DNA of 34,934 bases from an uncultured Actinomycetes bacterium (GTDB lineage Bacteria; Actinomycetota; Acidimicrobiia; Acidimicrobiales; RAAP-2): contig CAIQUD010000121.1 of NCBI GenBank assembly GCA_903874965.1, forward strand, positions 1-34,934, read 5' to 3'. Under the pieces are notes generated by a model. It saw only the letters and a program-made list of their open reading frames with translations, did no database searches and had not been told where the DNA came from. This document shows positions 1-8,869 of the stretch, one piece after another. The position numbers were made by a program, and so were the translations under genes. Numbering within the stretch: the stretch's first letter is position 1; each line of letters opens with the position of its first letter.

Positions 1-1
1 C

Positions 2-601
2 CTTCCCGCAACTTCCGGTGCGGCAAACCCTCCGGCCGCCTTCTACCAAGCAAGTCTCTTGGCCGGGCGGGCTGTCGGCACCATCCTCGCGAGTTATCCA
101 AAACAAGGGCTCGCCCTTCAACCACAATTTGTGATCTTTGACCCAGAGGGCTATCCCGATAATCACTCAGGCCTTGATGGACCTCCAGGGGCACTCTCGT
201 CGGCAAAGTGGGCATCGGCACTACAAGGTTGGGCCGATGGTCTCCATCAACTCAATCCCGGAACCCATGTTGGTGTGTACCTCGATCAATATGAGTACGC
301 GACCTATGGCATTGCCCAACTCTCGCTCCCGGCGTTCTTGGCCGTGGCGTGGTCGGTCAAATACACGGTGAATCCCCAAACCGGCAACCTCACGATCACT
401 GCACCACCAGTGCCACCGAAGAAGTTGGTCACCGGCCCGAATATCGCAGGGGTCATCTCCTTCAATGACTTCTGTCCATCAGAGTGGTCAAAGCCAGGCG
501 ACTTTGCCAACCAAGTCTCGATGTTTGGCAAGGCACCTTGGAACGGCACCTACAACACCTTGCAATTCATTCAAGCGACGCAGTACTGCCCGCCTCGCTA
601 A
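2..601 (+). CDS. C-terminal part of a probable secreted glycoside-hydrolase-like protein (5' end outside the window)
   Basis: The reading frame is open from the left edge, so the visible 199 residues are a C-terminal fragment and the TTG at 59 is probably not the true start. Alternating hydrophobic strands followed by acidic residues (FVIFDPEG, GVYLDQYEY, VISFNDF) look like a TIM-barrel of the DUF1906/GH25-like type, in which Asp and Glu at strand ends hydrolyse peptidoglycan or other glycans. This family link is inferred from pattern only, with no catalytic motif matched with certainty. Cysteines lie in NDFCPSEW and in the last residues (QYCPPR), as is common in exported proteins. It ends five bases before the convergent helicase gene, with no obvious terminator between them. 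Confidence 0.55.
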   Translation, partial: LPATSGAANPPAAFYQASLLAGRAVGTILASYPKQGLALQPQFVIFDPEGYPDNHSGLDGPPGALSSAKWASALQGWADGLHQLNPGTHVGVYLDQYEYATYGIAQLSLPAFLAVAWSVKYTVNPQTGNLTITAPPVPPKKLVTGPNIAGVISFNDFCPSEWSKPGDFANQVSMFGKAPWNGTYNTLQFIQATQYCPPR

Positions 602-606
602 AAGAT

Positions 607-3600
607 CTACGCCTCAGCAGGTTGTTCAACAACAAGCCCTGCTCGCAAGGTGACGGACCGATTTCGTTGAGCCGGGATCCTTGGTCCAGGAAGCAGGTAT
701 CCGGTCACATTGAGCGGGTCAGAGCCCGACACCGTCACCTCGACTGCAGGCGCTGAACCAGCTCGACGGAGAAGATCGGCAACTTCGTGACGGGCGAATT
801 GCTCACCGGCGATTCCCGCGACGAACCGCCCACCAGCAATGACCCCTTGAGCTTCAAAGCGTCGAAGTGCTCGAGCCACGTCCCGCCAAGCAACGGCGAA
901 GGACTCTCGGCCAAAGTGATCAAAGGTGACTACACCCCAGCGGTCCAGCATCTGTGCGGCAATTTGATCGGCAAGTTCTTCGGTCGCAACGACGTCGGTT
1001 CGAACGGAGGTTGACTGCGCAACGAGCGACCACCGGCCTTCACCACTGGTCGTCGAGGCAGCTCCACGATGGGTGCCGAGGCGTCCAGCTGGTCCACGCC
1101 GCATTCGCGTCTTGCCGCCTCTGCCACCACGAAGCAAGGTCCTCACTGCACTGAACGCGTCGGCATGAACGAGGCCTCGAGCCACGAGCTCCCAGAGGCC
1201 TTGATCGACTTCGCTTGCCATTCGTCCAACGAGTGCAGGAAGATCCGCCCGAAAGGTTGCTCCCCGAACGGCCAGGAGGTCATAGAGCTCAGCTGCGGAC
1301 CCTGCCGTTGGTGGAACTGGATCTTCGCCTCGTCGAACGGCTTCAAGCAGAACGGGAAGGTCTTCTCGAACACAGAGCGCGAGCGGTGTCGATGCCGAAG
1401 GGTGTGCGGTTCCACGCCGAGAACTTCCATCGTCCTGACGAGGAGTCAGCCTGACCCACGTGACGAGTCCGGAAAGGCAAAGTTCATCAATCCAGCCAGG
1501 CTGGTAATCAACGACTCGGGCGGGGAGGATGTGACGTTCCCAGTCCCCTGCGGCAAGCTCCAATCCCTGGAGCTGCTCAACAACAGCAAGTACACCTTGG
1601 CGCCCATGCAGTTGTGAACCGGGACCGACATGCTGAAGTTGACGAAGGGCCTCAACGTAGGTAGCAATTGGCACTGCCTCGATGCGACGTCGCCGATTGG
1701 AGCGGCTGGCGGCATAGAGACGAGTGAGGAGGTGCCGAGCACACCAGCGACCATCGGGAAGTTCAATGGCGAGCCCAACGCTCTCCAGGCGCCGAATGGC
1801 CGTTGCCGCTCTCAAGTCACTAAGCGGAGCGCCGTTCAGGAGCCCTGGTCCGAATGGTTCATTCCGGGTCAACGCCGCGAGAACGATTGGTCCAGAGCGT
1901 TCTAGGTGGCCACGAAGGCACTCTGCAGCGAGTTCGTCATCATCACCAATGGCTCGAAAACGATCACCAGCACTCGTCACGACCCAAGATCCATCAATCT
2001 CGAGGAGCCGACCTTGCTCCATGAGATCACGCGCATACGGCCGCCACGTCTCAACAATGCGAATCGCAATGAGATCCTCCACGAGATCGCAGAGTTCGTC
2101 TGCCGTGCGCACTCGAGGAGCAAGTTGTTCAAGCATCGTCGCCACTGCTGCGGAATCGAGTTCGACCGAACCTCCAGCGGCAACGTTGGCAAGCTCAGGC
2201 AGCTGGCGATCGAGCGGCACTGCTCGAGCACGACGTTCCTCAAGCGGAGCATCGTCGAGGAACGTATAGGGCTGACCCGTCAAGATGCCGTGGGCAAGCG
2301 GTGACGGCGTCGCCGACTCGACAAAGGACACCGTGATCGAACCATCCTCGAGCGCCCGGAGAAGATTGACGAGTCCTTCTCCATCCATTGGCTCAAACAA
2401 GGTGTCCGCAATGGTTTGGCGAACAAGGAGATGGTCGGGGATTGGGATTGGTCCAGGAGGCGCATTCTCTTGACACGCTGCCAACGAGGGCCAGGTTGCG
2501 GCAAGAAGATCTTCAGACTCCATTCGCTGAAGATGAATTGGACGACGACCACCCGAGGTCGTGCGCGGGACGACGAGTGCCCGGTTGAGGTTCCAGCGCC
2601 AGCGCGCTTGCAACATGGGATGTGGCAGGACTGCTTGCGTCAGGACCGAGATGGCTTGGTCCGAGCGAACCATGTGGGGAACTTGAGTGAGGGGAAAACT
2701 GTGGTGTGGTCCAAGAGAAATGATGACGGTGTTGTCATCTGCCGCAGCCTGCAGTTCAAAGTCAAAGGTCACGCAAAAACGCTTGCGAAGCGCCAGACCA
2801 AGTGCTCGGTTGATTCGCCCTCCATGGGGCGAGTGCACAACAAGTTGCGACCCTTCTGCATCATCGAAGAACCGTTCAACCACGAGATGTGTTGCCGTCG
2901 GCAGCTGGCCAAGTGCGGCAAACGAAGCAGCAAGGTAGGTCGCTACCTGGAGCGCTGCGGCCTCAGAAACACCGGACATCGCAACTATTGCTGCAGGCAG
3001 GTCCTCTGCTCTCTCTTCGCGGAGAAGTTCCTCAGCGAGTGAGCGCAATTTGCCAACCCAATTCGAGAGTTCCGCAGTCCGAGCAGGAGCTTCGCCCAAC
3101 CAAAACGGCACCGAAGGTTTTGCTCCGTGAGCATCAACAACGCGAACGACACTCGTCTCAACCTTCGAGACCCTCCATGACTGCGTCCCGAGGAGAAACA
3201 CATCGCCAGGGGCTGAATCAATCGCAAAGTCCTCGTTGACCTGCCCAATGGTGATGCCCTCAGGATCAAGCACCACCCGGTAATCGCCAGTTTCTGGAAT
3301 GGCACCACCATTGAGGAGCGCGGTCAGACGCGCTCCTTTTGCTGGTCGAACGAGCCCATTGATTCGATCAAGGTGCAGATGTGCCCCCCGACGGCCTCTT
3401 CCCGTCAGAATTCCCTTTGCGGCCAGCTCAAGCACCTCATCGAAATCATCAATCGAGAGTGTTTGAAATGGAGCTGCATGACGAAGCAGGTCATAGAGCT
3501 CAGAAAGCGAACACTCTTCCGCCGAAGCGACCTCCGCAACCACCTGCTGCATTGCGATGTCGAGTGGAGAAACGGGAGGGTGAAGGAGATCAAGATCACC

Positions 3601-4884
3601 AGCTGCGACCGCAGCAAGGAGCGCGGTGCATTCAACCAGCTCATCTCGATTGAGGGGATAGAGCCGTCCTGCCGGAGTTCCTCCAACATGGTGGTTTGCC
3701 CGACCGATACGCTGCATGAAAGTTGCGATGGCTCTCGGAGAGCCGAGTTGGCAAACCAATTCAACTGGACCGACATCAATTCCAAGCTCTAGTGATGCCG
3801 TTGCAACAAGTGCCCGGAGGTCGCCAGACCGGAGCCTCGCCTCAACCAATCGCCGGCGAGCAGTCGACAAACTTCCATGGTGTGCAGCGACCTTGAGATG
3901 TGTGTCGTCGGTGTCTTCGGGGTCTTCACCAAGGCGTTCCGCCAGTTGGTGGGCGACTCGCTCGGCCATGCGTCTCGTGTTGACGAAAATCAACGTGGTT
4001 CGATGCTCGGCCACACGAGCCGCAATGTCATCGAGCATCTCGGTGAACTGAGCAGAACTTCCTACTGCCTCGAGATCCATTGAAGGAAGGGCTACTTCGA
4101 CGTGAAGGCCTTTCCGGTGACCGCAGTCGATGATCCGTGGAGGACATCGGTCGTCCCCTACGCCCGAGAGCAGATCACCAACAACCGAGAGTGGTCGCTG
4201 TGTCGCAGAGAGTCCAATTCGCTGGAGTCGACGTCCTCGCCGACCAACGAGCGAAGTGAGTCGCTCAACCGTGACGGCCAAGTGGGCGCCACGCTTGTCG
4301 CGTGCGAGCGTGTGAATCTCATCAATGATGATGGTCTCAACATTCGAGAGCGCCGCGCGCCCCTTTGGTGAGGTAAGCAGCAAGTAGAGCGACTCAGGAG
4401 TGGTCACCAGGAGATCTGGAGGTGATTTGACCAGTGCGGCCCGCTCCGCTTGGCTCGAATCACCAGTGCGAATTCCGACGGAAATTGCTGGCCCGAACAC
4501 GCCCTTTGCGGCTGCCAGTGCAGTCAGTTCTTCAAGGGGATGCAGGAGGTTCTCTCGCACGTCGGCGGTCAGTGCCTTCAGTGGTGAGACGTAGACGACT
4601 TTGGTCGTCGACGGGATGTAGTCGCCGCGGTCAAAGGACTTCCAGAGGCCATCAATGCCAACCAGAAATCCTGTCAAGGTCTTTCCGGTGCCTGTTGGAG
4701 AGGCGACCAAGACGTCATCGCCCGTCTGGATCTCCGGCCAAGCAGCTAACTGAGGAGAAGTAGGGCCATTTGGAAATCGGCCCATAAACCATTCCGCAAC
4801 GATTGGATGGAACGACGCCAGTTCCCCAATGGTTCCACCGTCACCTGCAGTGAACAGGGAGGGTTGCCGTGATGGTTGCTTCAC
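607..4884 (-). CDS. lhr: Lhr-type ATP-dependent DNA helicase
   Basis: About 1425 residues, close to the roughly 1500 usual for full-length Lhr. Lhr is a superfamily 2 3'-to-5' helicase of actinobacteria and proteobacteria, linked to DNA repair. The N-terminal RecA domain has the Walker A motif SPTGTGKT near residues 62-69 and the DEIH box in IIIDEIHTLARDKRG. The second RecA domain includes LVATASLELGIDVG and QRIGRANH (motifs V and VI). A long C-terminal Lhr-specific region follows. The frame stays open upstream to a TTG at 4965, and a GTG at 4926 overlaps the stop of the preceding small gene. The GTG at 4884 is chosen because a perfect GGAGGAG lies nine bases upstream and the helicase homology begins soon after. 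It is probably co-transcribed with the small membrane protein gene before it. Confidence 0.93.
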   Translation of the reverse strand: MKQPSRQPSLFTAGDGGTIGELASFHPIVAEWFMGRFPNGPTSPQLAAWPEIQTGDDVLVASPTGTGKTLTGFLVGIDGLWKSFDRGDYIPSTTKVVYVSPLKALTADVRENLLHPLEELTALAAAKGVFGPAISVGIRTGDSSQAERAALVKSPPDLLVTTPESLYLLLTSPKGRAALSNVETIIIDEIHTLARDKRGAHLAVTVERLTSLVGRRGRRLQRIGLSATQRPLSVVGDLLSGVGDDRCPPRIIDCGHRKGLHVEVALPSMDLEAVGSSAQFTEMLDDIAARVAEHRTTLIFVNTRRMAERVAHQLAERLGEDPEDTDDTHLKVAAHHGSLSTARRRLVEARLRSGDLRALVATASLELGIDVGPVELVCQLGSPRAIATFMQRIGRANHHVGGTPAGRLYPLNRDELVECTALLAAVAAGDLDLLHPPVSPLDIAMQQVVAEVASAEECSLSELYDLLRHAAPFQTLSIDDFDEVLELAAKGILTGRGRRGAHLHLDRINGLVRPAKGARLTALLNGGAIPETGDYRVVLDPEGITIGQVNEDFAIDSAPGDVFLLGTQSWRVSKVETSVVRVVDAHGAKPSVPFWLGEAPARTAELSNWVGKLRSLAEELLREERAEDLPAAIVAMSGVSEAAALQVATYLAASFAALGQLPTATHLVVERFFDDAEGSQLVVHSPHGGRINRALGLALRKRFCVTFDFELQAAADDNTVIISLGPHHSFPLTQVPHMVRSDQAISVLTQAVLPHPMLQARWRWNLNRALVVPRTTSGGRRPIHLQRMESEDLLAATWPSLAACQENAPPGPIPIPDHLLVRQTIADTLFEPMDGEGLVNLLRALEDGSITVSFVESATPSPLAHGILTGQPYTFLDDAPLEERRARAVPLDRQLPELANVAAGGSVELDSAAVATMLEQLAPRVRTADELCDLVEDLIAIRIVETWRPYARDLMEQGRLLEIDGSWVVTSAGDRFRAIGDDDELAAECLRGHLERSGPIVLAALTRNEPFGPGLLNGAPLSDLRAATAIRRLESVGLAIELPDGRWCARHLLTRLYAASRSNRRRRIEAVPIATYVEALRQLQHVGPGSQLHGRQGVLAVVEQLQGLELAAGDWERHILPARVVDYQPGWIDELCLSGLVTWVRLTPRQDDGSSRRGTAHPSASTPLALCVREDLPVLLEAVRRGEDPVPPTAGSAAELYDLLAVRGATFRADLPALVGRMASEVDQGLWELVARGLVHADAFSAVRTLLRGGRGGKTRMRRGPAGRLGTHRGAASTTSGEGRWSLVAQSTSVRTDVVATEELADQIAAQMLDRWGVVTFDHFGRESFAVAWRDVARALRRFEAQGVIAGGRFVAGIAGEQFARHEVADLLRRAGSAPAVEVTVSGSDPLNVTGYLLPGPRIPAQRNRSVTLRAGLVVEQPAEA

Positions 4885-4893
4885 GGTCGAAGT

Positions 4894-4900
4894 CTCCTCC
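4894..4900 (-). promoter_or_regulatory. Strong ribosome binding site deciding the lhr start
   Basis: On the minus strand the sequence is GGAGGAG, nine bases before the GTG at 4884. The in-frame upstream candidates (GTG at 4926, TTG at 4965) have no comparable site and would overlap the preceding gene, so this site supports the shorter helicase. Confidence 0.6.
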
Positions 4901-4918
4901 GCCGATGTCACAGACGGT

Positions 4919-5101
4919 TCATTCACTCGTCTCGTCCACTGCCGAAGCCGCCCGACTTTCGTCAAAGGCAGCCTTATCTGCCTTTCCTCGAGCCACGATG
5001 AACCGAATCGTCAACACCAGCAACACCAAGGTCAGGACGACAAAAATCGAGAAGACGATCGCAAATGCCGTGTTGCCGCTGGCGAGCAGGCTCGAAGTCA
5101 T
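4919..5101 (-). CDS. Small single-pass membrane protein (60 aa)
   Basis: A 60-residue protein with an ATG start. One strongly hydrophobic segment at about residues 12-35 (FAIVFSIFVVLTLVLLVLTI) is followed by a basic, then acidic cytoplasmic-looking tail rich in Ala, Asp and Glu. This layout (short outside N terminus, one helix, charged tail) suggests a small inner-membrane protein of unknown function. It lies directly upstream of lhr on the same strand, and its stop is 34 bases from the preferred lhr start, so the two are probably co-transcribed. It could be divergently expressed with the plus-strand gene starting at 5155. No family is recognised. Confidence 0.6.
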   Translation of the reverse strand: MTSSLLASGNTAFAIVFSIFVVLTLVLLVLTIRFIVARGKADKAAFDESRAASAVDETSE

Positions 5102-5154
5102 GGACTCAGGCTATCGCCGCCTTTCGTGCGACACCTAGGTCGCATGCTGTCGCC

Positions 5155-5991
5155 ATGCTCCTCGTCGAAAATACCCTTCACCGCACGGTTACCTCACAGG
5201 CATTCGTTCCTCTCTCGGGAGCGGCACTGCTTACGCAACTCCGTGGCTCAACGACGTTGCGGACACACACCGACCTCGGACTCGCCGGAGGACTCCGATC
5301 GTGGCTTGAGGATGCTTGTTATGAGCTGCTGCCTGAGGACGCTCCACTGTTCACCATCAACAAGACCTCGGTGGTTCGATCTCACCTCCCGATCCAGCGA
5401 GAGGGAGTCCCGACGTTCGAATTCCTCAGAGGAGTCCTTGTTTCGTCAGCCTTCAGGCTTCACCTTCAACTGGGCGCGAGCGAAACACCGTTTCTTGACG
5501 CGATGGACGTCCTTGAGAGTGACGCCCGTCAGGTCGGACTCGTTGGGGCAATTCGGGCACTATCTCCGGGCGATCTTGCCGACCTCCAGCGAGATGTCCA
5601 CCTGCACGCCAAGAACCTTGCCGACCGTTGGCCAACGCTTCATCCGTCGTGGCTGCCGAGGACAAGCATTGGCATGTCCGTACCCCTGGCGGGAGGTCGA
5701 GTCCATCTTCGTGGTTGGGCCGACCTTCTGATCGGCGCTCCACGTCAGGAGGTCGCTTCAGTGTGTCTTGTTTCCATCAGGTCAACACCACTTCACCCAC
5801 TCCACCGAGAAGAGTTGCACTTCACCGCGCTCGTCGAGACGCTCAGAAGCGGAATTCCGCCATTTCGTGTTGCTTCCTACTCAACGCTCACCGGAGAAAT
5901 TGACGCCGAACCAGTGACGGAAGATCTCCTCAAAGGTGCAGTCCACACGACCATCGATGCACTTCGTGATCTCAGGGGGTTGAACAAGTGA
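5155..5991 (+). CDS. Unknown protein, possibly a degenerate PD-(D/E)XK-type fold
   Basis: I do not recognise this protein (278 residues). The frame is open further upstream, but the ATG at 5155 is preferred because the earlier stretch (rich in Arg, Cys and Trp) reads antisense to the small membrane protein gene. The C-terminal third has a pattern reminiscent of Cas4/RecB-like nucleases: GWADLLIG, a following strand VASVCLVSIRS, then an amphipathic helix (ELHFTALVETLR) and FRVASYSTLTGEI. The usual catalytic Lys in the second strand is not seen (Ile-Arg instead), so any nuclease activity is doubtful. The end overlaps the next gene by four bases (GTGA), which implies translational coupling and a shared role. 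Confidence 0.7.
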   Translation: MLLVENTLHRTVTSQAFVPLSGAALLTQLRGSTTLRTHTDLGLAGGLRSWLEDACYELLPEDAPLFTINKTSVVRSHLPIQREGVPTFEFLRGVLVSSAFRLHLQLGASETPFLDAMDVLESDARQVGLVGAIRALSPGDLADLQRDVHLHAKNLADRWPTLHPSWLPRTSIGMSVPLAGGRVHLRGWADLLIGAPRQEVASVCLVSIRSTPLHPLHREELHFTALVETLRSGIPPFRVASYSTLTGEIDAEPVTEDLLKGAVHTTIDALRDLRGLNK

Positions 5992-6830
5992 GCCGGCCAC
6001 TCCAGCGAATTCGACCAGCGGACCTCTCGAGCATTCTCGCCGCTCCTTCTGCTGCATTCCTCAAGATTGATCGTTTCCTGCACGCAGGCCTGCTCAAGGT
6101 TCTCTCTGACGCCTCCCCCAACGAAGGCCAAGAACTTCGCCGCATTGATGCCTTCACCCTCAACAATGGTTTGAGCACTGAAACAACGAAGTTCGCCTGG
6201 ACGCCTCAGCTGACGAAACGAACAATTGGACTTGCTGCGGTTCGCTCGTGTGTCTGGGGACTGGCAAAGACCCCAGCTGAAGCCGTCGCCCTTGAAGTCG
6301 CCCGAATTGACCGGAGAGCTGCAGACGGTCGAGAGCAAACAGGATCACTCGCGCTGTACCTCGCAAACGCGCCTCGGGGTGTCAGAGGGACGGCAATGGC
6401 GCTGGCCACGACCTATGCAACCGATCTGTGGTGCGGTCTCAAGTGGAACGAATTTGCCCTGCACCCGACGATTGGTGCCCAAGATGATGTCTACGCCTTC
6501 CGCGCAGCTGGGCTGCTCCTTCGAGGCAGAGCTGAAGTCAAGACGCAGGTTGCCGTTACTGGAGAGACCGGGACGGCGGAGAGCCGACTGCTCATCCTTC
6601 CTGGCTCAATCAACCAAAGCACCGCACTCGTCCTTGGATCTTCGGCTCTAGCCGCCGTTCTTTGCGCAAAGGAGGGGCTGGCGCCGGCCCGAATGGTTGG
6701 ATGGTTTCCCTCATCTGGACAGGCGGTTGTCCTCCCTATTGATCGCTCCATCCTCACTCGAGCAGCGCTCGGGATCGTCAGAAGGACCCATGTTGAGGCC
6801 TCAACTCCCCTTTCAGCACAGGTTGCCTGA
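5988..6830 (+). CDS. Unknown protein coupled to the preceding gene
   Basis: A 280-residue protein starting at a GTG that overlaps the upstream stop codon (GTGA). No transmembrane segment or signal peptide is seen, so it is probably cytoplasmic. The sequence is Ala/Leu/Arg-rich, with repeated patterns such as RAAGLLLRGRAEVKTQVAV and alternating beta segments (RLLILPGS, TALVLGSSALAAVL). I cannot place it in a family. Because it overlaps its partner at 5155-5991, the two proteins may form a complex or act in one pathway. It ends 47 bases before typA, which probably has its own promoter. Confidence 0.7.
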   Translation: MSRPLQRIRPADLSSILAAPSAAFLKIDRFLHAGLLKVLSDASPNEGQELRRIDAFTLNNGLSTETTKFAWTPQLTKRTIGLAAVRSCVWGLAKTPAEAVALEVARIDRRAADGREQTGSLALYLANAPRGVRGTAMALATTYATDLWCGLKWNEFALHPTIGAQDDVYAFRAAGLLLRGRAEVKTQVAVTGETGTAESRLLILPGSINQSTALVLGSSALAAVLCAKEGLAPARMVGWFPSSGQAVVLPIDRSILTRAALGIVRRTHVEASTPLSAQVA

Positions 6831-6877
6831 GTATCGGTCAAAGCAGTACGTCTCCCCGAACTAACGTCTCTTCGGTC

Positions 6878-8704
6878 ATGGAACGCCGCTCAGAGATTCG
6901 TAATGTCGCCATCGTCGCCCACGTCGACCATGGCAAGACCACCCTCGTGGACAAAATGCTGTGGGAGACCGGTGCATTCCGGGCCAACGCAGACATTGCC
7001 GACCGCGTCATGGATTCCGGTGATCTCGAACGCGAAAAGGGCATCACGATCCTCGCCAAGAACACTGCGATCCAGTATCGAGACACCAAGATCAACATCA
7101 TCGACACCCCAGGTCACGCTGACTTCGGTGGCGAGGTTGAGCGTGGACTCACCATGGTCGACGGAGTGCTTCTCCTCGTTGATGCATCGGAAGGCCCACT
7201 TCCTCAGACTCGATTCGTTCTCCGCAAGGCCCTCGAGGCGCGCCTTCCAGTCATTCTGGTGATCAACAAGGTCGACCGCCCCGATGCTCGCATTGCCGAA
7301 GTTGTCAACGAAGTTGAAGAGCTCTTCCTCGACCTCGATGCCGACGAAGACCAGATCGATTTCCCAATTCTCTATGCCTGTGCCCGTGAAGGTTGGGCTG
7401 CCACAGAAGAGGGTGTGGTCGGCACGGACCTCACCCCACTCTTCGACACGATCCTTGAGCGCATTCCTGCTCCTGAGTACGAAGAGGGACACGGACTTCA
7501 GGCCCTCGTCTGCAACCTTGACGCGTCTGCCTATGTTGGTCGACTCGCAATTTGCCGCGTCCACAATGGCTATCTCCGCAAGGGCGAGTCAGTTTCATGG
7601 TGCCGGATCGATGGAACCATTGAACGGGCTCGCATCACCGAGCTCTACGTCACCAACGCCCTCGACCGAGTGGACGTCACCGAAGTTGGACCTGGAGAAA
7701 TCGTTGCGGTCGCAGGATTCCCAGAGATCACTATTGGTGAGACCTTGGCTGACCTCGACAACCCAGTTGCCCTTCCGCCGATCACCGTCGATGAGCCCTC
7801 GCTTGGTATGACCATTGGCATCAACACGAGCCCGCTTGCCGGGCAAGACGGCACCAAGTTGACTGCTCGTTTCCTGCGCAACCGTCTCGACCAAGAGTTG
7901 ATCGGCAATGTTGCGATCCGAGTGCTTCCAACTGACCGTCCTGACACCTGGGAAGTCCAGGGTCGAGGAGAACTGCAGTTGGCTGTGCTCGTTGAAATGA
8001 TGCGCCGTGAAGGGTTTGAGTTGACCGTTGGCAAACCGCAGGTTGTCACTCGTGACATCGATGGCGTCAAGCATGAGCCAATTGAGCGGGTTTCTGTTGA
8101 CGTTCCTGAGGACTACATGGGCGTCGTGACCCAGCTGCTTGCGCTCCGCAAGGGAACCATGCTTGAAATGGTCAACCACGGCACCGGCTGGGTTCGCCTT
8201 GACTACAAGGTGCCAGCTCGTGGTCTTGTTGGATTCCGAACGGAGTTCATGACTGAAACTCGTGGAACGGGAATTCTCCACCACGTCTTTGATGGTTGGG
8301 CTCCATGGCTTGGTGAACTCAAGCTTCGCCGCAACGGTTCAATGGTGGCTGACCGCCGCGGAACGACAACCAACTTCGCCCTCATTGGTCTGCAAGAGCG
8401 GGGAACCCTCTTTGTTGGTCCGACGATTGAAACCTACGAAGGAATGATTGTTGGCGAGAATGCTCGCACCGAGGAAATGGATGTCAATCCAACCAAGGAG
8501 AAGCAACTCACCAACATGCGTTCAGCTGCAGCGGACAACTTTGAGCGGCTGACGCCGGCAACGTTGCTGTCCCTTGAGCAGGCGCTCGAATTCATCGCTG
8601 ATGACGAATGTGTTGAAGTGACACCAAAGACCGTGCGTCTTCGGAAGGTCATCTTGGACCAGAACATCCGCGGTCGAATGCGAAAGTCCTCCAAGAACTC
8701 CTGA
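6878..8704 (+). CDS. typA: TypA/BipA ribosome-associated translational GTPase
   Basis: At 608 residues it matches the normal TypA/BipA length (about 605-615). BipA is a translation-factor GTPase related to EF-G and LepA that binds 70S ribosomes and helps 50S assembly and growth under stress. Visible motifs include G1 AHVDHGKTT (residues 14-22), a switch region with REKGITI, G3 DTPGHADFGGEVER and G4 NKVDRPDAR. Typical C-terminal features follow: GRGELQLAVLVEMMRREGFE, the EPIERV strand of the EF-G domain V-like region, RGTGILHHVFDGW, and the BipA-specific tail with KEKQLTNMRS. The ATG at 6878 gives the family N terminus. No strong ribosome binding site is visible ahead of it. Confidence 0.97.
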   Translation: MERRSEIRNVAIVAHVDHGKTTLVDKMLWETGAFRANADIADRVMDSGDLEREKGITILAKNTAIQYRDTKINIIDTPGHADFGGEVERGLTMVDGVLLLVDASEGPLPQTRFVLRKALEARLPVILVINKVDRPDARIAEVVNEVEELFLDLDADEDQIDFPILYACAREGWAATEEGVVGTDLTPLFDTILERIPAPEYEEGHGLQALVCNLDASAYVGRLAICRVHNGYLRKGESVSWCRIDGTIERARITELYVTNALDRVDVTEVGPGEIVAVAGFPEITIGETLADLDNPVALPPITVDEPSLGMTIGINTSPLAGQDGTKLTARFLRNRLDQELIGNVAIRVLPTDRPDTWEVQGRGELQLAVLVEMMRREGFELTVGKPQVVTRDIDGVKHEPIERVSVDVPEDYMGVVTQLLALRKGTMLEMVNHGTGWVRLDYKVPARGLVGFRTEFMTETRGTGILHHVFDGWAPWLGELKLRRNGSMVADRRGTTTNFALIGLQERGTLFVGPTIETYEGMIVGENARTEEMDVNPTKEKQLTNMRSAAADNFERLTPATLLSLEQALEFIADDECVEVTPKTVRLRKVILDQNIRGRMRKSSKNS

Positions 8705-8711
8705 GAAGCTG

Positions 8712-8736
8712 CCCCGGCGGGAGGTCTCCGCAGGGG
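8712..8736 (+). terminator. Hairpin after typA
   Basis: CCCC-g-GCGG pairs with CCGC-a-GGGG around the seven-base loop gaggtct, giving eight G-C pairs with one mismatch. It lies eight bases after the typA stop and before the tRNA. There is no T-run, so it is a plausible but weak intrinsic terminator or processing hairpin. Confidence 0.4.
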
Positions 8737-8752
8737 AACTAGGGTTGCTGCC

Positions 8753-8842
8753 GGAACGGTGGCAGAGTGGACGAATGCGACAGTCTTGAAAACTGTTGGG
8801 GGTGCAAGCCTCTCGTGGGTTCGAATCCCACCCGTTCCGCCA
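8753..8842 (+). tRNA. tRNA-Ser (anticodon UGA)
   Basis: This is a 90-nt class II tRNA. The acceptor stem GGAACGG (8753-8759) pairs with CCGTTCC (8832-8838), followed by discriminator G and an encoded CCA (8840-8842). The anticodon stem ACAGT/ACTGT (8780-8784 and 8792-8796) holds the loop CTTGAAA with anticodon TGA at 8787-8789. A long variable arm follows, as expected for serine, and the T-loop GTTCGAATC is present. The gene is intact although a mobile element abuts its 3' end, because the last 15 bases plus one more were duplicated on insertion. Confidence 0.95.
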
Positions 8843-8843
8843 A
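8828..8843 (+). repeat. Left copy of the 16-bp target duplication (tRNA-Ser 3' end)
   Basis: CCACCCGTTCCGCCAA forms the end of the T-stem, the acceptor stem and the CCA of the tRNA. It is identical to 10165-10180. Each copy directly abuts a terminal inverted repeat of the insertion element, which is what a target-site duplication should look like. Confidence 0.85.
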
Positions 8844-8869
8844 TGTGATCTGTCGACACATAGGCAACA
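8844..8869 (+). repeat. Left terminal inverted repeat of the IS481 element
   Basis: Begins TGTGATC and contains ACATAGGCAACA. It aligns without gaps to the reverse complement of 10139-10164. The transposase stop codon (8870-8872) lies immediately inside it. Confidence 0.75.

Noticed and set aside
2416-3792. Plus-strand open frames inside the lhr region (such as 2416-3042)
   Set aside because: They are shadows of the helicase gene. The composition is basic and Cys/Ser-rich, with no domain.
6890-8284. Long antisense open frames (224 and 229 codons) across typA
   Set aside because: They mirror codon bias of the real gene, have no recognisable domain and lie fully inside typA.
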